Assembly: GCA_964592645.1 (NCBI GenBank)
Contig: CAZQFV010000021.1
Coordinates: forward strand, 6,385 to 70,384
Direction: 5' to 3'
Length of the DNA stretch: 64,000 nt
Origin: CAZQFV01 sp964592645
GTDB taxonomy: Bacteria; Chloroflexota; Chloroflexia; DTKN01
Below, piece after piece: positions 43,059-52,000 of the stretch. A program made the translations under genes and the position numbers. Below the pieces are notes generated by a model. That model searched no databases. It saw nothing but the letters and a program-made list of their open reading frames with translations, and was not told where the DNA came from. Position 1 is the first letter of the stretch. Each line of letters starts with the position of its first letter.

Positions 43059-43832
43059 TTAGCGCAGCCAGGCGACGGCCGAAGCCGCGGCCAGGCCCAC
43101 GTACAACAGGAACGGCAGCGCCAAGTACAGCCCGAGACCGGAGGGCAAAAACAGGTCGGCCAGGATGCCGATCCCGCCGAGGGCGCTGCCCACCACGAAG
43201 CCCGCCCCGACGGCCAACTGCACCGCCCGGCCGCGCCGCCGCTGCCCGGCCCACAGGGCCACCCGGGCAATGCCGCTGCCCACCAGCGGGCCCCCGAGCA
43301 AAGCCGGGATGAAGCCGAAGGAGACGATATAGGTGGCCAACCAACCGGCCAGGCCGGCCAGCACCAGGGCCGCCCCGCCGGCGGCGAGCAGTTGAAGCGG
43401 GCCGGCCTGGTAGTACAGCGGGCGCCGCTCGCGCACACAGACTGGGCACAACTGCCCCACCGGGTAGGGGCGCGCGCAGCGCACACAGATAGGCCGGCCG
43501 CACTGGCTGCAGCGCAGCACCGTCTCCACATTGGGGTGAAAGGCGCAGCGCAGTTTCTCGGCCGGGCCGGCCGGCAGCACCGCCTGCAGCCGCTCCAGGC
43601 TGGCCGCGGCATCGGCATTGCCCGGGTCCAGCTCCAGCACCTTCTGGAAGCACTCGGCCTTGCGCCCCGGCTCGGCCAGGACCGTCCCCAGCCCCAGCCA
43701 GGCCGGCACGTTGGCCGGCGAGCGGTCCAACACGCGCCGATAGAGGCGCTCGGCCTCCGACCGGTCGCCGGCCCGGGCGGCGGCGTCGGCCTCGCGCAGC
43801 AGGTCGTCCAGGGAACCACCAGGAGGAGCCAC
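43059..43832 (-). CDS. TPR and B-box zinc-finger membrane protein
   Basis: A protein of 257 residues. Residues 8-80 are two TPR repeats (DRSEAERLYRRVLDRSP, FQKVLELDPGNADAAAS); residues about 93-135 form a B-box-like zinc site (CAFHPNVETVLRCSQCG, CVRCARPYPVG, CPVCVRE); the rest has four hydrophobic helices. The type is common in Chloroflexota as a hypothetical membrane protein. A role is not known. The direct repeat upstream (43848-43879) lies where its leader would be. Confidence 0.75.
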   Translation of the reverse strand: MAPPGGSLDDLLREADAAARAGDRSEAERLYRRVLDRSPANVPAWLGLGTVLAEPGRKAECFQKVLELDPGNADAAASLERLQAVLPAGPAEKLRCAFHPNVETVLRCSQCGRPICVRCARPYPVGQLCPVCVRERRPLYYQAGPLQLLAAGGAALVLAGLAGWLATYIVSFGFIPALLGGPLVGSGIARVALWAGQRRRGRAVQLAVGAGFVVGSALGGIGILADLFLPSGLGLYLALPFLLYVGLAAASAVAWLR

Positions 43833-43847
43833 ACGAGTCTCCTTTCA

Positions 43848-43879
43848 GACCACAAAGGGCCCTTCCAGGACCACAAAGG
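43848..43879. repeat. Direct repeat GACCACAAAGG x2 in an intergenic gap
   Basis: GACCACAAAGG at 43848-43858 and 43869-43879, 21 bp apart, in the 104-bp gap before fabZ. A degenerate further copy (CACAAAGACACC on the minus strand) is near 43930. Confidence 0.6.
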
Positions 43880-43936
43880 CCCCCAAAGGACCTTTAGCGG
43901 ACAACCGGCAGTTCTCGGGCCTTGGTGTCTTTGTGA

Positions 43937-44368
43937 TTACATCTTGTCTTCAGTGACGGCAAAGAGGAACTCGCCCGAGGCGGCCAGCTTGCCGTCCACG
44001 GTGGCCTCGCCGCGGCCGCGGCCGATGGGCCCGCGCATGCGCTCCAGCGTCACCCGGATATGCAGCACGTCCCCGGGGCGCACCGGTCGCTTGAAGCGCA
44101 CCTTGTCGATCCCGGCAAAGAGGGCCAGCTTGCCCTGGTTCGCCGGCTGGCTGAGCAGGGCCACCGCTCCCACCTGGGCCATGGCCTCGACGATCAGCAC
44201 GCCCGGCATCAGCGGCCGGCCGGGAAAGTGCCCCGGGAAAAAGGGCTCGTTCTGGGTCACGTTCTTGATGCCCACCGCATAGTTCTCGCCCACCTCCAGG
44301 ATGCGGTCCACCAGGAGAAAGGGGTAGCGGTGGGGCAGGATCTGCTGGATCTCTTCGGCTTCGAGCAT
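43937..44368 (-). CDS. fabZ: 3-hydroxyacyl-ACP dehydratase
   Basis: A protein of 143 residues, the normal FabZ length. The hot-dog-fold active site GHFPGRPLMPGVLIVEAMAQ carries the catalytic His and Glu; ILPHRYPFLLVDRI is the conserved start. It removes water from 3-hydroxyacyl-ACP in fatty-acid elongation. It stands alone here, without lpxA/lpxC or other fab genes, which fits a monoderm-like lineage that does not make LPS. The 150 bp upstream (44369-44518) is C/T-rich with no recognised feature. Confidence 0.96.
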   Translation of the reverse strand: MLEAEEIQQILPHRYPFLLVDRILEVGENYAVGIKNVTQNEPFFPGHFPGRPLMPGVLIVEAMAQVGAVALLSQPANQGKLALFAGIDKVRFKRPVRPGDVLHIRVTLERMRGPIGRGRGEATVDGKLAASGEFLFAVTEDKM

Positions 44369-44518
44369 GGCTAAACCTCCTGTACAGCTCTCCCCCTCCC
44401 CCCGTCTCCCTCTCTCCCCGTCATCCTGCGCAGCGGGAAGACGACGGGGGGACCAGGAGACGGGAGGAGGGGGAACCCCCGCTCGGGCATGGCCGCCGGC
44501 ACGGCGTCATGCCGCCCC

Positions 44519-45352
44519 CTAGGGCGTCGGAGTAGCGGGAGGAGCCAGCAGGCCGTCCAGCCCCTGCCGGAAGCTCTCGTAGGGGATGGCGCCGTTGATG
44601 GCATAGAGCGTGCCGGCCTGGTTGACGACAAAGAAGGGCGTCCCGCCGATGCCGACGCTGGCGGCCAGGCTGCTGTCCTTCTGCACCCGGGCCGCGGTCC
44701 GGTGCTCGCCCATGCAGGCGGCGTAGGCGGCGCCGTCTATCCCCACCTGGGAAGCATAGCCCAATAGCACGTTCAGGGCCTCGGAGCTGCCGGACCACTC
44801 CGCCTGTTTTGCAAAGATCAGGTCGTGCATCTCCCAGAACTTGCCCTGGGCGCCGGCGCACTCGCTGGCCTCGGCGGCAACCTGGGCGTTCGGGTGGATA
44901 CTGTTCAGGGGCAACTGATAGAAAATATAGGACACCTTGCCGGTCGCGATATAGTTCTCCTCGATCTGGGGCAACGTCTCACGGACGTATTTTCCGCAGT
45001 ACGGTCACTGGAAGTCGGAGAACTCGATGATGATCAACGGAGCGTCCGGGTTGCCCTTGAAATAGTTGCCGTCGGCCGTGGTGCCCCACTGGATGCCGTT
45101 GGCCATGGTGCCCTGGACGGTCAGTTGGGGCGCCGTCAGGGCGACGGGGATCTCCGGCGGCGGCGCGGTGGGGCCGGCCGTGGTCGGGGGAACGGTCGCC
45201 GCGGCCGTCGGCACGACGGCCGCCCCCTGGGTGGGGGCCGGCGGCCCGGCGGGGTTGCCCGGCTGCGGCGTGCTGGTGGCGCGGGGGTTGCACCCGGCGA
45301 GGAGCCCGAGCGCCGCGCCGAGCAGCAAGAAGAAAAGCCATGTCCGTTTCAT
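44519..45352 (-). CDS. DsbA-like lipoprotein, probable selenoprotein (UPYC active site)
   Basis: Read through one in-frame TGA (45005-45007) it gives 277 residues. Signal peptide and lipobox LLAGC (about 17-21), a Pro/Thr linker, then a DsbA/thioredoxin domain: IIIEFSDFQ-U-PYCGKYV, LPLNSIHPNAQVAAEAS and the cis-Pro loop GGTPFFVV. The TGA is codon 116 and replaces the first Cys of the CPYC active site; the frame before and after is unbroken and conserved. A SECIS-like hairpin follows at the right distance. It should be a thiol (selenol) oxidoreductase outside the membrane. Alternatives: a nonsense mutation or a single base error of TGC. Confidence 0.75.
44974..44988 (-). promoter_or_regulatory. 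Putative bacterial SECIS hairpin
   Basis: On the mRNA, 16 bases after UGA, ACGUC pairs with GACGU around the loop CGUGA; the stem is followed on both sides by an unpaired U. The loop carries GU at its second and third positions, 23-24 bases after the UGA, as bacterial SECIS loops usually do. It lies inside the coding sequence. Confidence 0.55.
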
Positions 45353-45408
45353 CTGCGTTTGCCTCCATCATGTCCTAGGGGTCGCACCGCCGGCGGCCCC
45401 GGTCCGGC

Positions 45409-45427
45409 AGCGGCCCACAGGGCCGCT
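45409..45427 (-). terminator. Hairpin after xpt
   Basis: AGCGGCCC and GGGCCGCT flank a 3-base loop, 1 bp after the xpt stop. There is no T-run, so termination is uncertain; it could instead separate xpt from the selenoprotein gene as a stabilising stem. Confidence 0.4.
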
Positions 45428-45428
45428 C

Positions 45429-46001
45429 CTATGGTGCCAAAACGATCCCCTCCCCTTCCACGCGCTCGATCACGGCCAGCGCCTCGACCGGGATGCCCAG
45501 GGGATCCAGGGCCGCGCGTCCGCCCTCGAAGCGTTTCTCGATCAGGACGCCGACCCCCACCAGGGTAGCCCCGGCGTCCCGGACCACGCCGGCCAGGGCC
45601 AGGATCGTCTGGGCCGTGGCCAGGAAGTCGTCGACGATCAGCACGCGGTCCGCCGGCCCCAGCACCTCCGGGCTGACGAGCAGCTCCACCTCCTCCCCCT
45701 TGGTGTGCGAGGGGGCGGTGCGACGGTAGACCCGGGAGGGCATAGTGATCGGCCGGCGCTTGCGGGCATAGACCACGGGGAGGCCCAGCGCCAGGCCGGC
45801 GCAGAGGGCCGGGGCGATGCCCGAGCTTTCGGCCGTCAGCACCTTGGTGGGGCGCAGCGCGGCGAAGCGCCGGGCCAACTCCTGGCCGGCCTGCACCATC
45901 AGCGGCGCGTCGACCTGGTGGTTGATGAAACAGTCCACCTTGACGATGCCCCGCCCCAGGTGGCGGCCATCCTGCAGGATCCGCCGGCGCAGCGCTTCCA
46001 T
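45429..46001 (-). CDS. xpt: Xanthine phosphoribosyltransferase
   Basis: A protein of 190 residues, the size of Xpt. The PRPP-binding motif is VLIVDDFLATAQT; VTAESSGIAPA-type TAESSGIAPALCAGLALG and ARKRRPITM are typical of Xpt/PurR-like transferases. It salvages xanthine (and perhaps guanine) to XMP. It starts 2 bp after the guaB stop, so guaB and xpt form a guanine-nucleotide operon. No purine riboswitch is seen upstream. Confidence 0.94.
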   Translation of the reverse strand: MEALRRRILQDGRHLGRGIVKVDCFINHQVDAPLMVQAGQELARRFAALRPTKVLTAESSGIAPALCAGLALGLPVVYARKRRPITMPSRVYRRTAPSHTKGEEVELLVSPEVLGPADRVLIVDDFLATAQTILALAGVVRDAGATLVGVGVLIEKRFEGGRAALDPLGIPVEALAVIERVEGEGIVLAP

Positions 46002-46003
46002 CT

Positions 46004-48832
46004 CTACCTCCGCTCGTAATTCGGCGCTTCCTTGGTGATGATCACGTCGTGCGGGTGGCTCTCCACCAGGCCGGCGCCGGTGATGCGCACGAAGCGCGCC
46101 CGGTGGCGCATCTCCTCGATGGTGGCGCAGCCGCAGTAGCCCATGCCGGCGCGCAGGCCGCCGATGAGCTGGTAGACCACCTCGGCCAGGGGGCCCTTGT
46201 AGGGCACCATGCCCTCGATGCCCTCGGGGACCAGCTTCTCCAGGCCGGCCTGGAAGTAGCGATCGCCCGCCCCCTCCTTCATCGCCCCCAAGGAGCCCAT
46301 CCCGCGGTACGCTTTGAAGGAGCGGCCCTCGTAGAGGATCGTCTCCCCGGGGCTTTCCTCTGTGCCGGCAAAGAGGCTGCCGATCATCACGCTGTGCGCC
46401 CCGGCGGCGATGGCCTTGGCGATGTCCCCGGAGTACTTGATCCCGCCGTCGGCGATGATCGGCACGTCGTGCGGCGCCGCCGCCGCCACGCAGTTGGCGA
46501 TGGCCGTGATCTGCGGCATCCCGGCGCCGCTGACGACCCGGGTCGTGCAGTTGTGGACGGCAACGCGGTTCGCCACATACGATTCGTCCTCCTCCACCTC
46601 AAGGTTGTAGACTTGCAGGGCTTCGTGCACGACCGCTACATCTTTCACGGTCGTGTAGACGTACTGCTCGTCTGCCCACACGCGCTGCTTGGTGTAGAAC
46701 CGTTCCGGCGACGGCGTCTGCATCGGAATCTCGGGAAACAAATCCGCAAAACGAGCACGCTGCGCACCCGAGAGGCGGACATAGTATGTTGGGGTCCAAC
46801 GCGGGTTCTTTGGAACATGGCGGCTCATCGAGGGCATAAACCCCAGTCGGATCAGCATATCCGCCATCTGATATGCCAGGGCCGGCGAAGCCGTCTTGTA
46901 CCCCACTCGGCCATCGCGATCGCCCGATCCATCTCCGCGCCAGGCGCCGACGATGAACTCGCGCACAAGATCAGGCGGCTGGTCGAAAACTTCTGGGGAA
47001 ATGCGTCTCGTCGCTGCCACGCCGGGGATGAGCGTCTCGAAGAATCGAGCCAGGGCATGGCTGCGGATCAGGACGCTAACACCGCGCCGTCCCCGGCCAC
47101 CGGGAACGATGCTCGCGCCATCGTAGCCAAAAACCCCTTCGATGAGCCGAATCACATCTTCGTGGTAGGCTGTTTCATTCTGATGAAAGCCAAAGCACAG
47201 CCGGCGCTCGTTCGCCACTCCGGCCAGGTGCCCCTCGGCAGCGTAGTAACCCAGAAGACGCATCAGCCGGCCGTCCAACGAGACATAGCGACGGGTGCGA
47301 TGGGCCGGCGCGGGTTGCCCGCAGGCGCTTGTCTTCAGGCAGGTCTGCCCCTGTACCTGGAGATCGTCCTGAACACGTCGCCGTCCGGTCCCGATCGTCC
47401 CGATGGGGGGGGGCGTGGTGTGGAAGCGGCCGGCCAGATCGTGGTACGTCTCCGGGTTCTGATGGCGAGCAGACTCGTTGGCCCACAGCCAAGTGCCATC
47501 GGTCCGGTAGTGGGGTACGTTGCCCAATAGATCGTATATGACCGCGGGCGGCTCGGTACATCGTCGAGGAATGGCCAGGACGTCTTGGACATGCAGATCC
47601 TCTGCCGAGATCCAGGCCAGACCATGGTTATATTGGGGTTTGTCAAAAAAGTACTTCCCGCCGTACTTGCGGCGCGCCTTCTCCGTCGCCTGGTAGTGCA
47701 TCGCCAGGCACGGATGGTTCGGAGTCATCCGCAGGACCCGCGGACAGCCGTTGATCGTCACATGGACCAGCGGTCCCTCGTACGGGCGCTTATAGACGCG
47801 GGTAACCCGGCGCGGCCGGCCCCGGTGGGTGATGACCATGTCGCCCGGCACCACTTCACCGATGGATTTGACCGACCCGTCGGCCATGAGGATCTCGGTC
47901 TCAGGGCCCAGGCAAATGCTCCCCGGCCCAACTCCCACCTTGACCCCATCCGCCCCCCGCTCGATCAGCGCCCTTGTCCCCTCGGCGGTGACGACGTTCC
48001 CGGCGATGACCTCGGCCTGGGGGAACCACCCCTTCAGCCGCACCAGCGCCTCCAGCACCCCCCGGGAGTGGCCGTGGGCCGAGTCCAGGACGAGCACGTC
48101 CACGCCGGCCTCCAAGAGTGCCTGGGCGCGTTCTTGCAGATCGTCCCCGGTCCCCAGCGCCGCCCCCACGCGCAGCCGGCCCAGCTCGTCTTTGCAGGAG
48201 TGGGGGTACTGGATGCGCTTCATAATGTCCTTGACCGTGATCAGCCCGCGCAGGATATAGTTGTCGTCCACCACCAGCAGCTTCTCGATGCGGTGGCGGC
48301 GCAGGATCTCCTTGGCCTCGTCCAGCGTCGTGCCCACGGGCACGGTCACCAGGTTCTCCCTGGTCATGCGCTCGGAGATGAGGATGTCCAGGTCTTCCTC
48401 GAAACGCAGGTCGCGGTTGGTGAGGATACCCACCAGCCGCCCGCTCGGCTCGGTGATCGGCACCCCGGAAATATGGTAACGACCCATGAGGGCCATGGCC
48501 TCGCGGATGGGCCGGTCCGGGGGCAGGGTGATCGGGTCGACGATCATGCCGCTCTCCGAGCGCTTGACCATGCGCACCATCTCCACCTGCCGCTCGATGG
48601 GCATGTTGCGGTGCAGGATACCGATGCCGCCCTGGCGGGCCAGGGCGATGGCCAGGCCGGCCTCGGTCACGGTGTCCATGGCCGAGCTGAGGATGGGGAT
48701 ATTCAGGCCGATACGCCGCGTCAGGCGGGTCTGGACGCTGACGTCGCGGGGGATGACCGCAGACTCGGCCGGGACGAGGAGGACGTCGTCAAAGGTGAGC
48801 GCCTCCGGGCCGTACTTTTCCTGCCAATCCAT
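46004..48832 (-). CDS. guaB: IMP dehydrogenase interrupted by an intein
   Basis: A precursor of 942 residues (ATG 48832, GGAGGG upstream). The N-extein (306 residues) has the IMPDH start LTFDDVLLVP, the two CBS domains (about 90-205) and VGVGPGSI; the C-extein (181 residues) starts with the catalytic Cys in CTTRVVSG and continues with IIADGGIKYSGD and the flap GMGSLGAM. Without the insert the enzyme is 487 residues, the normal length. It oxidises IMP to XMP with NAD, the committed step to GTP. The insert is an intein of 455 residues that must splice to rebuild the active site. It has its own promoter and is followed by xpt. Confidence 0.96.
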   Translation of the reverse strand: MDWQEKYGPEALTFDDVLLVPAESAVIPRDVSVQTRLTRRIGLNIPILSSAMDTVTEAGLAIALARQGGIGILHRNMPIERQVEMVRMVKRSESGMIVDPITLPPDRPIREAMALMGRYHISGVPITEPSGRLVGILTNRDLRFEEDLDILISERMTRENLVTVPVGTTLDEAKEILRRHRIEKLLVVDDNYILRGLITVKDIMKRIQYPHSCKDELGRLRVGAALGTGDDLQERAQALLEAGVDVLVLDSAHGHSRGVLEALVRLKGWFPQAEVIAGNVVTAEGTRALIERGADGVKVGVGPGSICLGPETEILMADGSVKSIGEVVPGDMVITHRGRPRRVTRVYKRPYEGPLVHVTINGCPRVLRMTPNHPCLAMHYQATEKARRKYGGKYFFDKPQYNHGLAWISAEDLHVQDVLAIPRRCTEPPAVIYDLLGNVPHYRTDGTWLWANESARHQNPETYHDLAGRFHTTPPPIGTIGTGRRRVQDDLQVQGQTCLKTSACGQPAPAHRTRRYVSLDGRLMRLLGYYAAEGHLAGVANERRLCFGFHQNETAYHEDVIRLIEGVFGYDGASIVPGGRGRRGVSVLIRSHALARFFETLIPGVAATRRISPEVFDQPPDLVREFIVGAWRGDGSGDRDGRVGYKTASPALAYQMADMLIRLGFMPSMSRHVPKNPRWTPTYYVRLSGAQRARFADLFPEIPMQTPSPERFYTKQRVWADEQYVYTTVKDVAVVHEALQVYNLEVEEDESYVANRVAVHNCTTRVVSGAGMPQITAIANCVAAAAPHDVPIIADGGIKYSGDIAKAIAAGAHSVMIGSLFAGTEESPGETILYEGRSFKAYRGMGSLGAMKEGAGDRYFQAGLEKLVPEGIEGMVPYKGPLAEVVYQLIGGLRAGMGYCGCATIEEMRHRARFVRITGAGLVESHPHDVIITKEAPNYERR
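46550..47914 (-). mobile_element. Intein with LAGLIDADG homing-endonuclease motifs in guaB
   Basis: A 455-residue insert between IMPDH GPGSI and the catalytic CTTR. Block A is CLGPETEILMADG with the splicing Cys1; block B has TPNH in RVLRMTPNHPCLA; two LAGLIDADG-type motifs are LLGYYAAEGHL and FIVGAWRGDG; the end is YNLEVEEDESYV and VAVHN, with the penultimate His and last Asn, followed by Cys+1. All residues needed for class 1 splicing are seen. The endonuclease Asp/Glu positions (E in AAEG, D in WRGDG) look intact, so homing may be possible. The sequence is visibly less GC-rich than the host gene in places. Confidence 0.95.
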
Positions 48833-48909
48833 CGTACCCTCCTGGTGGGCATGCCTCGCCATGCAGCCCACCCGGCGCGGACACTGCCCACAGGCCCGGC
48901 CGGTGATAC

Positions 48910-48934
48910 AAAAATCCGGCCCAATCGGGGCCGG
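48910..48934 (-). promoter_or_regulatory. Terminator-like hairpin at the 5' end of the guaB leader
   Basis: On the minus strand CCGGCCC and GGGCCGG (48934-48928 and 48922-48916) flank a 5-base loop and are followed by ATTTTTG. The predicted transcription start is within or next to the 5' arm, so it is either a 5' stabilising stem or a very early attenuator. Confidence 0.5.
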
Positions 48935-48938
48935 CTGC

Positions 48939-48967
48939 ATTGTACTACATCCCGGGGCGATGTGCAA
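48939..48967 (-). promoter_or_regulatory. guaB promoter
   Basis: Minus-strand TTGCAC (48962-48967), 17 bp spacer, TACAAT (48939-48944), leaving a leader of about 100 bases. Confidence 0.65.
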
Positions 48968-48983
48968 ACGCGCGGCAGGCGGG

Positions 48984-49012
48984 TTGTTTTCCGACAAGAT
49001 TCGGTGTATAAT
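48984..49012 (+). promoter_or_regulatory. Promoter of the STAND NTPase gene
   Basis: TTGTTT (48984-48989), 17 bp spacer, TATAAT (49007-49012). It is divergent from the guaB promoter, 16 bp apart. Confidence 0.7.
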
Positions 49013-49059
49013 CACCGACCGGGAGCGCCCGCAGCCGCCGCATGCCCGGAGGAACGCCG

Positions 49060-52000
49060 ATGGCCCAATCCTGGGAAAAGGTCCGCGTCTTTATCTCCTC
49101 GACATTTCGGGACATGCAGGCGGAGCGCGACCACCTGGTGCGCTTCGTCTTTCCCCGCCTGCGGGAGACGCTGCTCCGGCACGGTGTCCTCCTGGACGAT
49201 GTCGACCTACGCTGGGGAGTGACCAGCGATCAGAATGCCCTGGCAGTCTGCCGCGCGATCATCGACGAGTGCCGCCCCCATTTCCTGGGCATCCTCGGCG
49301 GCCGTTACGGCTGGGTACCCCCGGGCCAGGAGCAGTCCATCACCTCCCAGGAGATCCACTACGCCGCCCTGGCCCGCCCCGCGGACCTGCTACATCACCA
49401 CTTTTACTTTCGCGACCCCGCGGCAACGGCCGCGATCCCCGAGCCCGCGGCCGCCATCTACCGTGAGGCGCCGGGCAGCCCGGCGCAGCGTAAGCTGGAG
49501 GCGCTCAAACAGCGCATTGTCGACGCGGGCTACCGGCCGCGCGTCTACTCTTGCCGCTGGGATGAGCAGGCCGGCCGCCTGGTCGACCTACAGCCGTGGG
49601 GCGAACAGGTCTATGACGACCTCCTCGCCGGCATCCAGGACAGCCTCGGCCTCGCCGCCCCCGCCGTCCTGGGCGAGTTCGCCGCCGAGGAAGCGGCGAT
49701 CGAGGCGTTCGTGGAGACACGACTGGGCCACTTTGTCCTGGGAGCCCGCCAGACTCTCCTGGACAGGATGCGCCAACATGCCCTGGGATCGAACGAGATC
49801 CTCTGTCTGGTCGGCCGGTCGGGGAGCGGGAAATCGGCCATGCTGGCCCGGCTCCACCGGGAACTGGCCTCCCCGTCGGCCGCCGGCCCCCAGACGCCGG
49901 CCGTCCTTTCCCACTTCGTGGGGGCCAGCCCGGCCTCGTCCAACGTGCGCTCCTTGCTCCGCCGGCTGTGCCACGCGCTGGCCGCCGTGGCCGGGGTGAC
50001 GGCCGCGCCCCCCGACAGCTACGAGCGCCTGCGGGACCTCTTTCCCGAACTGCTGGCGCAGGCGGCCAAGAAGCGCCGCATCTTGCTGCTGATCGATGCC
50101 ATCGACCGGTTGGATCCGGCCCACGACGCCCACCGCCTGCGCTGGCTCCCCGACACCCTTCCGCCGGACACCGGCCTGATCGTCAGCCTTCGGCCCGGTC
50201 CTATGCTGGACATGCTGCGCGCCCGCGGCCGGCCGCCGACCGAGATCTCCCTGGCGCCGCTGGAAAAGCCGGATGCCCGCGCCATCGCCGACGCCTTCCT
50301 CGCCCGCTACGGCAAACGCATGGACGATTCCCAGATGGCCGCGCTCCTTTCCAAGGCCGAGGCCGATCAGCCGCTCTACCTGATAACGGCCCTGGAGGAG
50401 CTGCGCACACTGGGGACCTACGAGGAGATCACCGCCCGCATCCAGGCCCTGCCCGGCGAAACGCAGGCGCTCTTCCTCTGGATCCTGCAACGGCTGGAGA
50501 ACGACCCCGGTTTCAGCGATGCCCGGGGACAGCCGGTCGGCCCGGTACTGGTACGACGCTACTTCACGCTGCTGGCCGCCGCCCGCTTCGGTATGGCCCA
50601 GTCGGAGCTGGTAGACCTGGTGGCCCCCGGCGACCCGCAGGGCAACCTGGCCGCCCTGCAGCGCCTGGTGCGGCCCTACCTGCTGGCGCGCGGCCCCCTC
50701 CTGGACTTTTTCCACACCCAGCTTCGCGCCGCCGTGGAGAGCGTTTACCTGGACGAGGCCGGGGAACGGCTGGAGGCCCATCGCGGCCTGGCCGCCTACT
50801 TTCGCCTCCAGGCCGACCCTTCAGGAAAACGCCTCTGGCACGATGGCTCGGCGCGGGGACTGGGCGAGCTGGCCTACCATCTCCGCCAGGGCCTCGACCT
50901 GGCAACGTTGGAGTCCCTCTACAACGACCCCGGCTACCTGGAGGCAGTGGCCTGCCGCGTCGACGTCCACCTGCTGCCCGACGGCAGCTCCGAGTACGGT
51001 GGGATCACCGCGCTACTGGCCGAGTTGCGCAGCACGATCCCGCTGGTCTCCGCCCCACAGCCGGCGGCGCAGCTACGCGCCCTCCTGGGCCTCCTGGCCG
51101 AACGTAGCCCGCTGATCCGCCAGGCCCCCCAGACCATCCTCCAGGAGATTGCCAACTATGGCGAGCTCACCGCGGACCCGGTTTCTCCGGCGCTCCGGAG
51201 AGGGATACGGGTCCCGGCCGGCATAGTCCTGGCAGACCGCTCCCGCGTCAGCCCGCCGACGCCAGGACACGGCGCCGCGGTGACCGCGCTGGCCGTCTCC
51301 CCGACCGGGGACATCTTTATGAGCGGGGCCGCCGACGGCAGCGTGGGCTGCTGGCAAGTGGGCGCCGCGCAGCCGCGCTGGCTGATCAGCGCCCACAAGA
51401 ACTGGGTGACCTGGGTGGCCATCTCGCCCGGCGGGCGCCGGGGCCTGTCGGCCGGGGACGAGGGGATGGTGCTGCTGTGGGACCTGGAGCTGGGCACGAG
51501 CACACCGGTCAACTTCCCTCCAGGCGCCCTGCCCTGGCCGCAGGCCTGCTTCGGCGCCTTTCTCGACGAACAGACGCTGCTGACGATCCGGGGCAGCGCC
51601 GCCCGGAAGATCGACCTGCGGAATGAGGCGGTCCTGTGGCAAAACAGCGACCTGCAGCCCGGAGAGTTGGTCGAGTTCGGCACGGGGAGGATCATCGACT
51701 TGGCCCCGCAGGCCCGACGGCTGGTCCTGAAGTACGGCTCCCGCGAGATCCGCGTGGGCGACGGGGAGAGAGGAACCCGCGAAATGACGCTGGAGACTCC
51801 AGGGCGCATCCACCACCTGGCCGTCTCCGCCGACGGTCGAACGCTGCTCACGGCAGATTACCAGGGACGCCTCCTGGTGTTCGACCTGCCGTCGGGTGAG
51901 CGCGGCGACGCAGCCATGGCGGAAGGGCTGCTGACCCTGGCGCGGGCCTTTCGAGGGGACACCTTTTGGGGGTGCGACCGCCATGGCAACCTGCTGCAGA

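Noticed and set aside
45005..45007. Frameshift or gene fission in the DsbA-like gene
   Set aside because: Both parts are in the same frame and only one codon (TGA) separates them, exactly at the redox Cys, so a shift is not needed.
46002..46500. Purine riboswitch upstream of xpt
   Set aside because: xpt directly follows guaB with a 2-bp gap; no aptamer-like structure is in the guaB leader either.
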